This document shows, piece by piece, positions 5,868 through 12,772 of a DNA stretch of 12,773 bases (the first letter of the stretch is position 1; each line of letters starts with the position of its first letter). The DNA is from an uncultured Flavobacteriales bacterium (GTDB taxonomy: Bacteria; Bacteroidota; Bacteroidia; Flavobacteriales_D; SKUL01): assembly GCA_937911795.1 (NCBI GenBank), contig CALDPJ010000271.1, positions 1-12,773 of the forward strand, given 5' to 3'. The position numbers and the translations under genes are program-made. Below the pieces are notes generated by a model. The model made no database searches. It had not been told where the DNA came from and worked only from the letters and a program-made list of their open reading frames with translations.

Positions 5868-6565
5868 AAATGCTTTAGTGAAACACAATGTACCGCCATC
5901 AAAGCAGCGGTTTCGGTTCGTAAACGATTTGAACCCAAAGATATTTCTTTCCATCCGGAATCCTTCGCCAATTGTACTTCGTCCATATCAAAATCTCCTT
6001 CGGGTCCGATCAGAATCATTACATCCGGCGACGGAGCTTCGTGGTGCAGATGTGGAAGGTTTTCGGAATGACAATGTGCAACGTATCGAGTCAACTGATC
6101 CGATTGGTTTTCCTTTATAAAGTCGGAGAACAAAACAGGTTCTGAAATTTCAGGAAGCCAGGCAGTGCGTGATTGTTTCATTGCAGCAATTAGCACTTTT
6201 TTACTGCGCTCCAACTTAATGACCTTTCTTTCGGAGTGCCTGCTTAGAATCGGTACAATTTGTTCAACTCCAATTTCGGTGGCTTTTTCAAGGAACCATT
6301 CAAAGCGGTCGATCATTTTAGGAGGGGCTACTGCCATGGTTAGCCGCACTGATCGCCGGGGCACTTTTTCGGTTTCAGTTATCGAAAAAAAGCATTGTTT
6401 ACCGTGTGAACCTTCGTATTTCCCAATAAAACGATCACCGCGACCATTGAGAATTTCTGCAAGATCACCGGGTTGAATCCGCAAAACCCGAACCGCATGA
6501 ACACTTTCTTCATGCGAAAGTACGAGTTGTTGCTTGGCTACATTTTCGGCATAAAATACGTGCAT
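5864..6565 (-). CDS. rsmE: 16S rRNA m3U1498 methyltransferase
   Basis: A SPOUT-class methyltransferase of 233 residues, the usual RsmE length, which uses S-adenosylmethionine to methylate U1498 of 16S rRNA. It has an N-terminal PUA-like RNA-binding part (about 1-70, with HAVRVLRIQPGD and GRGDRF) and a C-terminal knotted catalytic domain bearing the SAM-binding motifs LIGPEGDF (185-192) and LGSNRLRTETAAL (210-222). RFEWFLEKATEIGVEQI (87-103) is also typical. The start is ATG 6565 (MHVFYAENV), matching the family N-terminus. An in-frame ATG at 6607 would add 14 residues unlike the family. A perfect TAnnTTTG box lies only five bases before the ATG, which suggests a leaderless transcript. It is the first gene of a coupled run with the small lipoprotein and DUF4159 genes. 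Confidence 0.95.
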   Translation of the reverse strand: MHVFYAENVAKQQLVLSHEESVHAVRVLRIQPGDLAEILNGRGDRFIGKYEGSHGKQCFFSITETEKVPRRSVRLTMAVAPPKMIDRFEWFLEKATEIGVEQIVPILSRHSERKVIKLERSKKVLIAAMKQSRTAWLPEISEPVLFSDFIKENQSDQLTRYVAHCHSENLPHLHHEAPSPDVMILIGPEGDFDMDEVQLAKDSGWKEISLGSNRLRTETAALMAVHCVSLKHL

Positions 6566-6570
6566 GGATG

Positions 6571-6578
6571 CAAAAGTA
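6571..6578 (-). promoter_or_regulatory. Candidate -7 box (TACTTTTG) directly before rsmE
   Basis: Read on the minus strand this is TACTTTTG, a perfect TAnnTTTG match, five bases before the rsmE ATG. Transcription from it would begin at or next to the start codon. There is no good TTG at the expected -33 distance, so this is a motif match and not a proven promoter. Sitting outside the conserved RsmE reading frame, it also supports the shorter start at 6565. Confidence 0.45.
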
Positions 6579-6751
6579 GGGAATTGCGCGGTGGAGGTGA
6601 AGAACATTGAAAGAGAATCAAAATATTGAGCGGAAAAGATGATTGTTTTAAACTTTCAGTCGGGCTTCTTTTTTACATTATTTTAACTCTGCTATTTGTT
6701 ATGTGCCGGTGATATTTCTTAAATTCGAAAGAGATTAAAATTACTGGATGT

Positions 6752-7555
6752 ATGTTCAGAAGATTTTATAAATCCAAAAGTACCACGGCCTCGGGGCAAA
6801 AAGCCGAAATTCTTGATGGCTTTTTAGATTATGATTTTGCATTTACGTGTAAAATCCTTTTCCCGATAGAATATTACCATACGCTTCCGGCAGATCCACG
6901 ATTTGAGAATTTTGATGAGATGCGGGAATATCTCATTTCAAATTTAATTCCTGTGGAAGTGCAAAAGGATTTCTTCAAAAGCAGAGTATCCAGATCTCCT
7001 TTTATGAAGTCCGGGATTCCTGCGAACGGAAGTGCTTTGAAAGATTCCGATAAACAGGAACTTTTTCACTTCTGGCTCGATCAGCAACCCGTTACTACGC
7101 TCACCTGGGAAGCTGCCAAAAAGGAGTTCCTCCCAAAGCGACTGAGACATTTAGATGCGCGTTCTGCAAAAAATCATTTTCAACGATCGCAACCACTCAA
7201 TCTTTACCTGCCGCAACTGGATGCGATTCCACATGATATTCTCATGGCATTACTGGATGTAATGCTCCGGATTTTCGGCAATACTGCTGTTGCCTGGCAG
7301 CCTAAAGAAGATTCATCAGCCGGTGAACGACCGCTGAAAGAGCTGATCAGAAATTTCAAAAAGACACGGTACGAAATGTCATTCATGGATAAACTTTATG
7401 ACCCCTCCGGCAAATGGCAGGTTTTTATGCCCAAATCATCCTTTTACGTGTTGGTCGGATTTGCAGAAGAACAAGTGACCGCCGAACTGAAAAACAAAGG
7501 ACTGGAAATAGAGGCAATAAGAGCCGGGTTGGATCAGGAAAAATTAAAAATCTGA
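6752..7555 (+). CDS. Uncharacterised 267-residue protein
   Basis: I do not recognise this protein. It has no signal peptide or membrane segment, so it is probably cytoplasmic. The N-terminus is basic (MFRRFYKSKS), followed by ILDGFLDYDFAFTCKILFP. The middle contains a hydrophobic stretch, PHDILMALLDVMLRIFGNTAVAW (roughly 165-187), that looks like a buried helix rather than a membrane span. The C-terminus is charged and probably helical (AEEQVTAELKNKGLEIEAIR). Codon use and base composition match the neighbours, so nothing suggests recent transfer. ATG 6752 is used; an ATG at 6748 in another frame leads to a stop within eight codons. The gene stands alone between the divergent rsmE and the convergent pckA, with a terminator just after it. 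The 186-nt spacer upstream is A/T-rich and I see no convincing promoter there. Confidence 0.7.
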   Translation: MFRRFYKSKSTTASGQKAEILDGFLDYDFAFTCKILFPIEYYHTLPADPRFENFDEMREYLISNLIPVEVQKDFFKSRVSRSPFMKSGIPANGSALKDSDKQELFHFWLDQQPVTTLTWEAAKKEFLPKRLRHLDARSAKNHFQRSQPLNLYLPQLDAIPHDILMALLDVMLRIFGNTAVAWQPKEDSSAGERPLKELIRNFKKTRYEMSFMDKLYDPSGKWQVFMPKSSFYVLVGFAEEQVTAELKNKGLEIEAIRAGLDQEKLKI

Positions 7556-7566
7556 GACACTAACAC

Positions 7567-7599
7567 AAAAAAACCGCTCCGGATTCCGAAGCGGTTTTT
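7567..7599. terminator. Bidirectional Rho-independent terminator between the 267-aa gene and pckA
   Basis: A 10-bp arm pair (7573-7582 with 7586-7595) encloses a 3-base ATT loop. It is flanked by an A-run at 7567-7573 and a T-run at 7595-7599, so either strand gets a U-tract. On the plus strand one C-A mismatch interrupts the stem; on the minus strand that pair is a T-G wobble and the T-run is seven long, so pckA termination is favoured. Confidence 0.85.
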
Positions 7600-7620
7600 C
7601 TGTTCATTTATGTTTTTTCG

Positions 7621-9237
7621 TCAGGCGTTCACACGAGTGTGCGGCGCGGCAGACTTTATCTCTTCGCTGGAATGTTCTTCGAATTTCTTGAAGTTATTCA
7701 CGAATTTTTCAGCCAACGCGAGCGCGGTGTTATCGTATTTAGCGGCATCCTTCCACGTAGATTTCGGTGAAAGAATTTCATCCGGAACGTCGGGGCAGGA
7801 GGTAGGCATTTGAAGTCCGAAAATCTCGTGCTCCTTGTAATCAACATTTTCTAATTCTCCTGTGAGAGCAGCGGTGATCATTGCACGGGTGTAACGCAAC
7901 TTAATCCGTTCACCTTCGCCGTACGCACCACCTGACCAACCTGTATTCACAAGCCAGACTTTTACATCCCGCTCATCCATCTTCTTGCCGAGCATCTCCG
8001 CGTATTTAGAAGGATGCAATGGCATAAATGGAGCTCCGAAACAAGCCGAAAATGCGGTTTGAGGTTCGGTGATTCCAGCCTCTGTACCCGCTACCTTGGC
8101 CGTATATCCAGACATGAAGTGATACATGGCCTGGCCTTTTGATAATCGGGAGATAGGAGGTAGCACCCCGTAAGCATCACAAGTCAGGAAGAAGATGTTT
8201 TTTGGATCTTTTCCTACCGACGGAACCATTATGTTGTCGATGTGATGAATCGGATAGCTGACGCGCGTATTCTCTGTAATCGTCGAATCTTCAAAATCCG
8301 GAACTGAAGGATCATTTTCGTCAAATCCGATATTCTCCAGTAAAGCGCCGAATTTAATAGCGTTAAAAATCTGCGGTTCACGCTCGGCCGACAGATCGAT
8401 GGTTTTAGCATAGCACCCGCCTTCAAAATTGAACACGCTGCCATCTGCCCATCCATGTTCGTCATCACCAATTAATCGGCGGTTCGGATCGGAAGAAAGG
8501 GTGGTTTTTCCGGTACCCGAAAGTCCGAAGAAAACTGCAGTATCACCGTCTTGCCCAACATTGGCAGAACAGTGCATGGAAAGTACTTCGCGTTCATGCG
8601 GAAGTATGAAATTCAGTACAGAGAAAATTCCTTTTTTGATTTCACCGGTGTATCCGGTTCCGCCAATCAGAATCATTTTCTCGGTGAAATTAATCACAGC
8701 AAAATTGTGCTGACGGGTTTTATCGATGGCCGGATCAGCATAGAATCCGGGTGCACAGACGATATTCCACTCAGGAGAAAAGTCGCTGATTTCATCTTGA
8801 TTGAGTCGCAGAAACATATTTTCGGCAAATAACCCCGACCAGGGCAGTTCTGCAACCAGCCGTACATTCATGCGATATTGATCATCGGCACATACATACG
8901 CATCTTTTACATACACATCACGACCCGACAAATAAGCCTGCATCCGGTTGAATAACCGGGTGAAATCATCGGGGTCAAATTTCAGGTTGATGTCGCCCCA
9001 CCAAACGGCATCCTTCGTTTTTTCATCATACACCAGAAAGCGATCTTTCGGTGATCTTCCGGTGAATTCTCCGGTGTTGACGGCCAACGCTCCGGTGTGG
9101 GTTAACATTCCTTGTCCGCGGACAATCGTTTCTTCTACCAGCTCAGCAGGGGTTAAATTCCAGAACACGTTTTCTGCATTGTTTAACCCCAGGTAACTCA
9201 GGTCTGCATTATTCGGTTTTCTTCCGAATTCGTTCAT
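7621..9237 (-). CDS. pckA: Phosphoenolpyruvate carboxykinase (ATP)
   Basis: Cytoplasmic enzyme converting oxaloacetate plus ATP to phosphoenolpyruvate, CO2 and ADP, the first committed step of gluconeogenesis; in some anaerobes it runs in reverse to fix CO2. Its 538 residues match the usual length of the ATP-dependent class. Visible motifs: Arg61 in TGRSPKDRF (oxaloacetate binding), GEIKKGIF (198-205), His222 in MHCSANVG, the kinase P-loop GLSGTGKTT (238-246), the metal-binding LIGDDEHGW (255-263), FEGGCYAKTIDLS, Arg325 in TENTRVSYPIHHI, and the C-terminal NTGWSGGAYGEGERI (431-445). All key residues are intact. It is monocistronic: there is a promoter box upstream at 9276-9283 and a terminator immediately after the stop. 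Confidence 0.97.
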   Translation of the reverse strand: MNEFGRKPNNADLSYLGLNNAENVFWNLTPAELVEETIVRGQGMLTHTGALAVNTGEFTGRSPKDRFLVYDEKTKDAVWWGDINLKFDPDDFTRLFNRMQAYLSGRDVYVKDAYVCADDQYRMNVRLVAELPWSGLFAENMFLRLNQDEISDFSPEWNIVCAPGFYADPAIDKTRQHNFAVINFTEKMILIGGTGYTGEIKKGIFSVLNFILPHEREVLSMHCSANVGQDGDTAVFFGLSGTGKTTLSSDPNRRLIGDDEHGWADGSVFNFEGGCYAKTIDLSAEREPQIFNAIKFGALLENIGFDENDPSVPDFEDSTITENTRVSYPIHHIDNIMVPSVGKDPKNIFFLTCDAYGVLPPISRLSKGQAMYHFMSGYTAKVAGTEAGITEPQTAFSACFGAPFMPLHPSKYAEMLGKKMDERDVKVWLVNTGWSGGAYGEGERIKLRYTRAMITAALTGELENVDYKEHEIFGLQMPTSCPDVPDEILSPKSTWKDAAKYDNTALALAEKFVNNFKKFEEHSSEEIKSAAPHTRVNA

Positions 9238-9275
9238 AATGACTCAAATTGGTTAGACTTTATCGAATTGTTAAG

Positions 9276-9283
9276 CAAAAGTA
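9276..9283 (-). promoter_or_regulatory. Candidate -7 box (TACTTTTG) for pckA
   Basis: On the minus strand this is a perfect TAnnTTTG match, 38 bases before the pckA ATG, giving an untranslated leader of roughly 30 bases. The nearest TTG upstream is 13 bases away, shorter than the usual spacing, so the -33 element is weak. It is in the expected place in the 146-nt spacer after the DUF423 gene. No terminator hairpin is seen in that spacer, so some read-through from DUF423 is possible. Confidence 0.5.
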
Positions 9284-9383
9284 CGTTTTTTGTGAACAAG
9301 CGTGGAACCTAAATTCTACTATCCGTACACATTTCCTCGCCCAAAGTCGCCTAAAATCAAGAACTAATGATCGTTGGCGTAAA

Positions 9384-9788
9384 TCAAATGTTATCAGCTT
9401 TTTTCTGAGATAGAGCAGCCATGAAGAGAACGATCCACGAAGAAATAAGTAAAAGGCCGCCGAGTGGTGTAATCCACCACAACCATGAGGAAATATTCAG
9501 GTGGATCATATGCCCGACGGCGAAAGCGAAAATAGAACCCGAAAAGCAGAACACGCCGGCCAACATTAACCGAACCGATAATTTCATCTGCGACGCGCGG
9601 AATCTGGAATAAACAGTAGCGATCACCAACAGCGAAATTCCGTGATAGATTAAATACCGTACGCCGGTTTCAAATGACTGGAGCAGTTGTGAAGGAAGAT
9701 GTCGTTCGAGCGTATGTGCACCAAGCGCACCCAGAATAACAGCTATTGACATTAGTATTGCGGCTGTCGCAAAGAGTTTGTAGTTCAT
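9384..9788 (-). CDS. DUF423 family small membrane protein
   Basis: A 134-residue inner-membrane protein with four predicted helices (about 5-24, 44-61, 71-92 and 102-125). The N-terminal segment ILMSIAVILGALGAHTLERHL is the hallmark of DUF423 (the YgdD-type family), followed by FETGVRYLIYHGISLL, also typical. Its length is normal for the family. Members are widespread and their molecular function is not established. It starts at ATG 9788, only 12 bases after the hairpin that ends the upstream lipoprotein cluster. It is therefore probably transcribed separately, or only by read-through, and ends 146 bases before pckA on the same strand. Confidence 0.88.
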   Translation of the reverse strand: MNYKLFATAAILMSIAVILGALGAHTLERHLPSQLLQSFETGVRYLIYHGISLLVIATVYSRFRASQMKLSVRLMLAGVFCFSGSIFAFAVGHMIHLNISSWLWWITPLGGLLLISSWIVLFMAALSQKKADNI

Positions 9789-9800
9789 GGAAAGAAGTAT

Positions 9801-9835
9801 AAAAAAATCCCTTTCGAAGGTACGAAAGGGATTTT
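9801..9835 (-). terminator. Strong Rho-independent terminator of the CsgG/LPP20 cluster
   Basis: A perfect 13-bp stem (9804-9816 with 9823-9835) closes a 6-base loop, and on the minus strand runs into a seven-T tract (A-run 9801-9807). It lies 22 bases after the stop of the 200-aa lipoprotein gene. The loop and arm include TACCTTCG on the minus strand (9815-9822), one mismatch from the TAnnTTTG box, so a promoter for the DUF423 gene could overlap the hairpin. Confidence 0.88.
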
Positions 9836-9857
9836 ATTCTGATTATGAGGGATAGTC

Positions 9858-10460
9858 TTATGGACGTTGATTCGACATCTTATCCATTTCCTGATTAAAG
9901 GTCTCTTTGAATTTTTCGTAGTCGTAGTCAATTTTCAGGCGCTCGTCATTTGTGATGCGCTCATTGATGGCGGCTACCAGATCCTGACCGGATAATTCAA
10001 TCGCGATATAATATTTGTAATTCCCGGTAGAGTTTACCATTACCACTTCTTCGCAAATGGTTTTCACTCCGCTCAATTGCTGGTCGATAACTTCGCGGGT
10101 TAACCCTTCAAAACGTTCTTCAACTTCTTCACGATTGTTAAACTCTCTGGAGTTTACGTAGTTGTCCACCACACCTTTAATGGTCGTAGAAACTGAAGAA
10201 GCCAAATCGGCGCGCGCATTGCTGTAGGCTTTTTTCTTGGCGGTTGCCTGATCGGAACTTTCTCCGAGGTTGTTGGCGCGGAAGAATTTCTTATCGCTGA
10301 AATATTGATCGCCGGCGCAGTATTGTTTGACAAGTGTTTCACCGGATGGCGGCGCAGCTTCGGCGGCTTTTTTCTTTTTGCCACAGCTCACGGAGCCGAA
10401 AGCGAGTCCAAGCGCAAGCACGCTTAATGTAAGGATTCTGGGGTTGAGTAAAGCTTTCAT
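9858..10460 (-). CDS. Lipoprotein with LPP20/FlgT-like motif
   Basis: A 200-residue predicted lipoprotein: basic start (MKALLNPR), hydrophobic 9-22, lipobox ending SVSC with Cys26, then GKKKKAAEAAPPSG, a lysine/alanine tether. The body has an ATAKKKAYSNARADLASSV helix (72-90) leading into STTIKGVVDNYV, then a charged helix with REEVEERFEGLTREV (110-124) and a strand KYYIAIELSG (149-158). The A-K-K-A...A-R-A-D-L-A-S pattern followed by a strand is typical of the LPP20/FlgT N-terminal type domain; the match is by eye. It is the last gene of the cluster, with its own -7 box in the 63-nt spacer, so it may be made in excess of the upstream proteins. It probably sits in the outer membrane facing the periplasm. 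Confidence 0.72.
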   Translation of the reverse strand: MKALLNPRILTLSVLALGLAFGSVSCGKKKKAAEAAPPSGETLVKQYCAGDQYFSDKKFFRANNLGESSDQATAKKKAYSNARADLASSVSTTIKGVVDNYVNSREFNNREEVEERFEGLTREVIDQQLSGVKTICEEVVMVNSTGNYKYYIAIELSGQDLVAAINERITNDERLKIDYDYEKFKETFNQEMDKMSNQRP

Positions 10461-10504
10461 ATATTCTTTTTTAAAATTTAGAGGGTTTTTTTCACAAACT
10501 GTGC

Positions 10505-10512
10505 CAAAATTA
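10505..10512 (-). promoter_or_regulatory. Candidate internal -7 box (TAATTTTG) for the 200-aa lipoprotein
   Basis: A perfect TAnnTTTG match on the minus strand, 44 bases before the lipoprotein ATG and just after the stop of the 465-aa gene. Its position in the 63-nt spacer suggests independent transcription of the last gene. The nearest TTG upstream is 26 bases away, too far for a good -33 element. Confidence 0.4.
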
Positions 10513-10523
10513 TCATTAATCCA

Positions 10524-11921
10524 TTAGATAATGGCTTTCAAGGCCTTTTCCATAAAAGAACGATCAATTTTTTCGCGTCCGTTATCAAAGGCTTTCAGGC
10601 CGGCCCGCTCGGTTGTGTTGCTGACACCTTTCACATCATTAAACGATTGTTCATAATAAACATTACGACCGGAGGTATCCATAAATTTTACATTCATATC
10701 CAGATAGGCAATTGAAAAACCATTGCTTTCTCCTCCATTCCGGCTTTTGCCTTCAATTTTTACAATGATATCGGCCTGGCTTCGGTCCTGAGAAACGGGT
10801 AGTCCGTTTTTGATGATTTCATTGCTGAGGTGATCTTTAAGATGCGATAGTAACTGTCGCTGATTCAGGTTTTGTTCGTTGCTTTCGAGGTAAAAAACAG
10901 GGCGTTGAACTTCTATCGGCACCTTCAGATTAGCGGGTTGTAAACCTTTTACGAGCAGCCGCATTTCAGCATCAAGCGCCCGCGGATCGAATAGCTTTTC
11001 CAGTTCTACAGAGACTTCCAGCTCATTGTAAGTGCTTTGAAGATCGGGCCGGTCGATGGCGATGCTTACAGTTCCGGATGCATCGGTTTTACGCTGATTG
11101 AGCTGAATTCCAGCAGATGACCGGAACCGGGTAAGGAGGGGGATATTTCCCAGTCCGGCTCCCGAATGCTTATCAGAAGCGGTGATCATACAAACCTGAT
11201 TAAATCGGTTTCCAAGGCTCAACGTGATGTTGTTCGGCTGAGCCTTCAATTGAATGCTCGCCGCCATTCGTTGGATTTCCTGCAAAATCGCATTGTCCAA
11301 CAGGATCTCCTGGTCGTTGATCAGGTATTCATTACTTTCAGCCCAATACGGTTTAAGAACGCTTAGCGCGCGAATCTGAAGATCGAAAGCAGAGGTGACC
11401 TGTTGTTCGTTCCAGGCCTTCAATCCATTTTTATAAAAATCAGCTGCATTTTTTAGAACGGATTGTTTTTCAGATTCTTTCGCTGCATAATAATCGGCCC
11501 GATTCAATCGATAGAAAACCCAGTACTGTTGATCATTTTCCCAGTTATCAGCCAGCTCAAAACCTTCGAGATCTTCATCGGTGGTTGTCCGTATCGTTTC
11601 GATAAATTCTGATTGAAATTTATAATCCCGCTCCAACGTATATAAAATAGAATTGGATGAAACGTTGACTTTTATTTCGGAAGCCAGATCATTGAGGGCA
11701 TTTTTCTTGGCGGTTTCCAAATAATCAGAATTTCCGGCTGTTTTTTGTGCCACGCCAATGCCGTAAAAATAAACGGATGATGCCGGTTTGCTCTGAACCC
11801 AATGAGGTTTTTCAACCACATCAGCCACTCTATTTTGTTCTGTTACCGGTTTCCGGCTGCAGGAGATTTGAAAAAGGGATACGCAAAGTAGAGTACAATA
11901 CAACAGGTAGAAATTCTTCAT
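10524..11921 (-). CDS. LPP20 family-like multidomain lipoprotein
   Basis: A 465-residue predicted lipoprotein. The signal peptide (MKNFYLLYCTLLCVSLFQIS) ends at Cys21; Gln at -3 is a loose lipobox. Residues ~38-145 form an LPP20-like domain: KPHWVQSKP, VYFYGIGVA, then the ETAKKNALNDLASEIKV helix (69-85), and WVFYRLNRADYYA (134-146). A helical stretch follows (150-225, TPR-like: FYKNGLKAWNEQQ), then a beta-rich part with KTDASGTVSIAID (278-290) that resembles the Ig-like/carboxypeptidase-regulatory repeat type. The C-terminal domain (~340-465) has HLKDHLSNEIIKNGLPV and ADIIVKIEG, a layout like periplasmic TolB-N/CsgG-type domains. ATG 11921 overlaps the upstream CsgG-like stop as ATGA, so the two are coupled. 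Function is unknown; an envelope-assembly role is inferred from the partners. Confidence 0.75.
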   Translation of the reverse strand: MKNFYLLYCTLLCVSLFQISCSRKPVTEQNRVADVVEKPHWVQSKPASSVYFYGIGVAQKTAGNSDYLETAKKNALNDLASEIKVNVSSNSILYTLERDYKFQSEFIETIRTTTDEDLEGFELADNWENDQQYWVFYRLNRADYYAAKESEKQSVLKNAADFYKNGLKAWNEQQVTSAFDLQIRALSVLKPYWAESNEYLINDQEILLDNAILQEIQRMAASIQLKAQPNNITLSLGNRFNQVCMITASDKHSGAGLGNIPLLTRFRSSAGIQLNQRKTDASGTVSIAIDRPDLQSTYNELEVSVELEKLFDPRALDAEMRLLVKGLQPANLKVPIEVQRPVFYLESNEQNLNQRQLLSHLKDHLSNEIIKNGLPVSQDRSQADIIVKIEGKSRNGGESNGFSIAYLDMNVKFMDTSGRNVYYEQSFNDVKGVSNTTERAGLKAFDNGREKIDRSFMEKALKAII

Positions 11922-12772
11922 TGCTGTGACATGTAGTTACCGATTTCGCCCGCTACTTCTCCGGCGATGTTCGAAAAAAGAGAATTGGATAATTCAGTCG
12001 TAGATTTTAACGTCCTTTTTGCCCGAAGTTTGTCGTCGATCTGACGCTTGGCTGCCGCAGATGCATTTCTGGTATTTCCGGTGGCTGGGTAGAGCATTGC
12101 AGTGTTGCCATCAAAAGCAGCATAATTTACACCGTCCTTCGCTTCGCGTTCAACAATTCGTGAAACCAGAATCTCACCGGTTTCCAACGAAAGGAGTTTA
12201 TATTGAAAGGTGATCATAACAGAATTGGCAGCGGTATATTCGGTGTATTGAACAGGCTTATATCGTGTTTCAATATATTCGACTCCGGTTTCAGGACTTC
12301 GTTTTTTTACCTGATATCCTTCGTAGCCCTTTCTGGTTTCGGTCTGGAGTTTTCCTTTCATCTCCTTGTAATCCAGAATTTTTCCCGTGATTAAAGCCTG
12401 GGCACCGACCAGTTCTCCCACTGTTGTGGCTGTTTCGTCGTTAATGATTCCGGATACGCTGAGATGCTGTTCCTGAAGTATATGATCCATGTCACTGCGG
12501 TCAACGAAGCGTATAAACGGATCCGGTATTTTTGAAAGATCATCGAGCAAATACGCGCTCACCCTTTTCTCAATATTAGGTATTCTGGTGACGTTCTCGA
12601 AGGGCACCAGAGCAACTGTTATGCGGCCTTTATCAATTGCTTCCTGCTGCAAAATACGAGTGTCTTTAAAGTTGTCTGTTCGGCTCAGGATTTGAGAAAA
12701 GTAATCGTATGCCATCCGATGAGCACCGTTATCAAGGGCAACCTTTCCCTGAAGGTATAAAGGCTGACAGTA
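11918..12772 (-). CDS. CsgG-like protein with N-terminal TPR-like segment (5' end beyond window)
   Basis: The frame is open to the window edge: upstream of the first in-frame ATG (12715) it still reads YCQPLYLQGKVALDNGAHR, which looks like the start of a TPR-type helix pair continuing into AYDYFSQILSRTDNF. I therefore treat ATG 12715 as internal and the gene as 5'-incomplete, with 284 residues visible. The CsgG-type domain starts with RITVALVPFENVTRIPNIEKR and continues with RFVDRSDMDHILQEQHL, then GELVGAQALITGKILDYK, the nucleotide-binding-like pattern of CsgG/LpoB/TolB-N proteins. CsgG itself forms the outer-membrane curli secretion pore; many relatives are lipoproteins with other envelope roles. 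Whether this one has a signal peptide cannot be seen. The stop overlaps the next ATG (ATGA). Confidence 0.82.
   Translation of the reverse strand, partial: YCQPLYLQGKVALDNGAHRMAYDYFSQILSRTDNFKDTRILQQEAIDKGRITVALVPFENVTRIPNIEKRVSAYLLDDLSKIPDPFIRFVDRSDMDHILQEQHLSVSGIINDETATTVGELVGAQALITGKILDYKEMKGKLQTETRKGYEGYQVKKRSPETGVEYIETRYKPVQYTEYTAANSVMITFQYKLLSLETGEILVSRIVEREAKDGVNYAAFDGNTAMLYPATGNTRNASAAAKRQIDDKLRAKRTLKSTTELSNSLFSNIAGEVAGEIGNYMSQQ

Noticed and set aside
5868..5954. Longer start for the small lipoprotein
   Set aside because: The added residues come from antiparallel-free overlap with rsmE coding sequence in another frame and would bury the signal peptide 29 residues inside the protein.
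6566..6607. Longer start for rsmE
   Set aside because: The 14 extra residues do not match the family N-terminus, and the -7 box lies within that stretch.
6608..6751. Possible promoter or small RNA in the spacer before the 267-aa gene
   Set aside because: It is A/T-rich with only imperfect -7-like strings and no stable hairpin or T-run.
9858..12772. Calling the cluster a curli secretion operon
   Set aside because: Only a CsgG-like domain is present. No CsgA/B-type repeats or CsgE/F-like proteins are visible, and CsgG relatives have many other roles.
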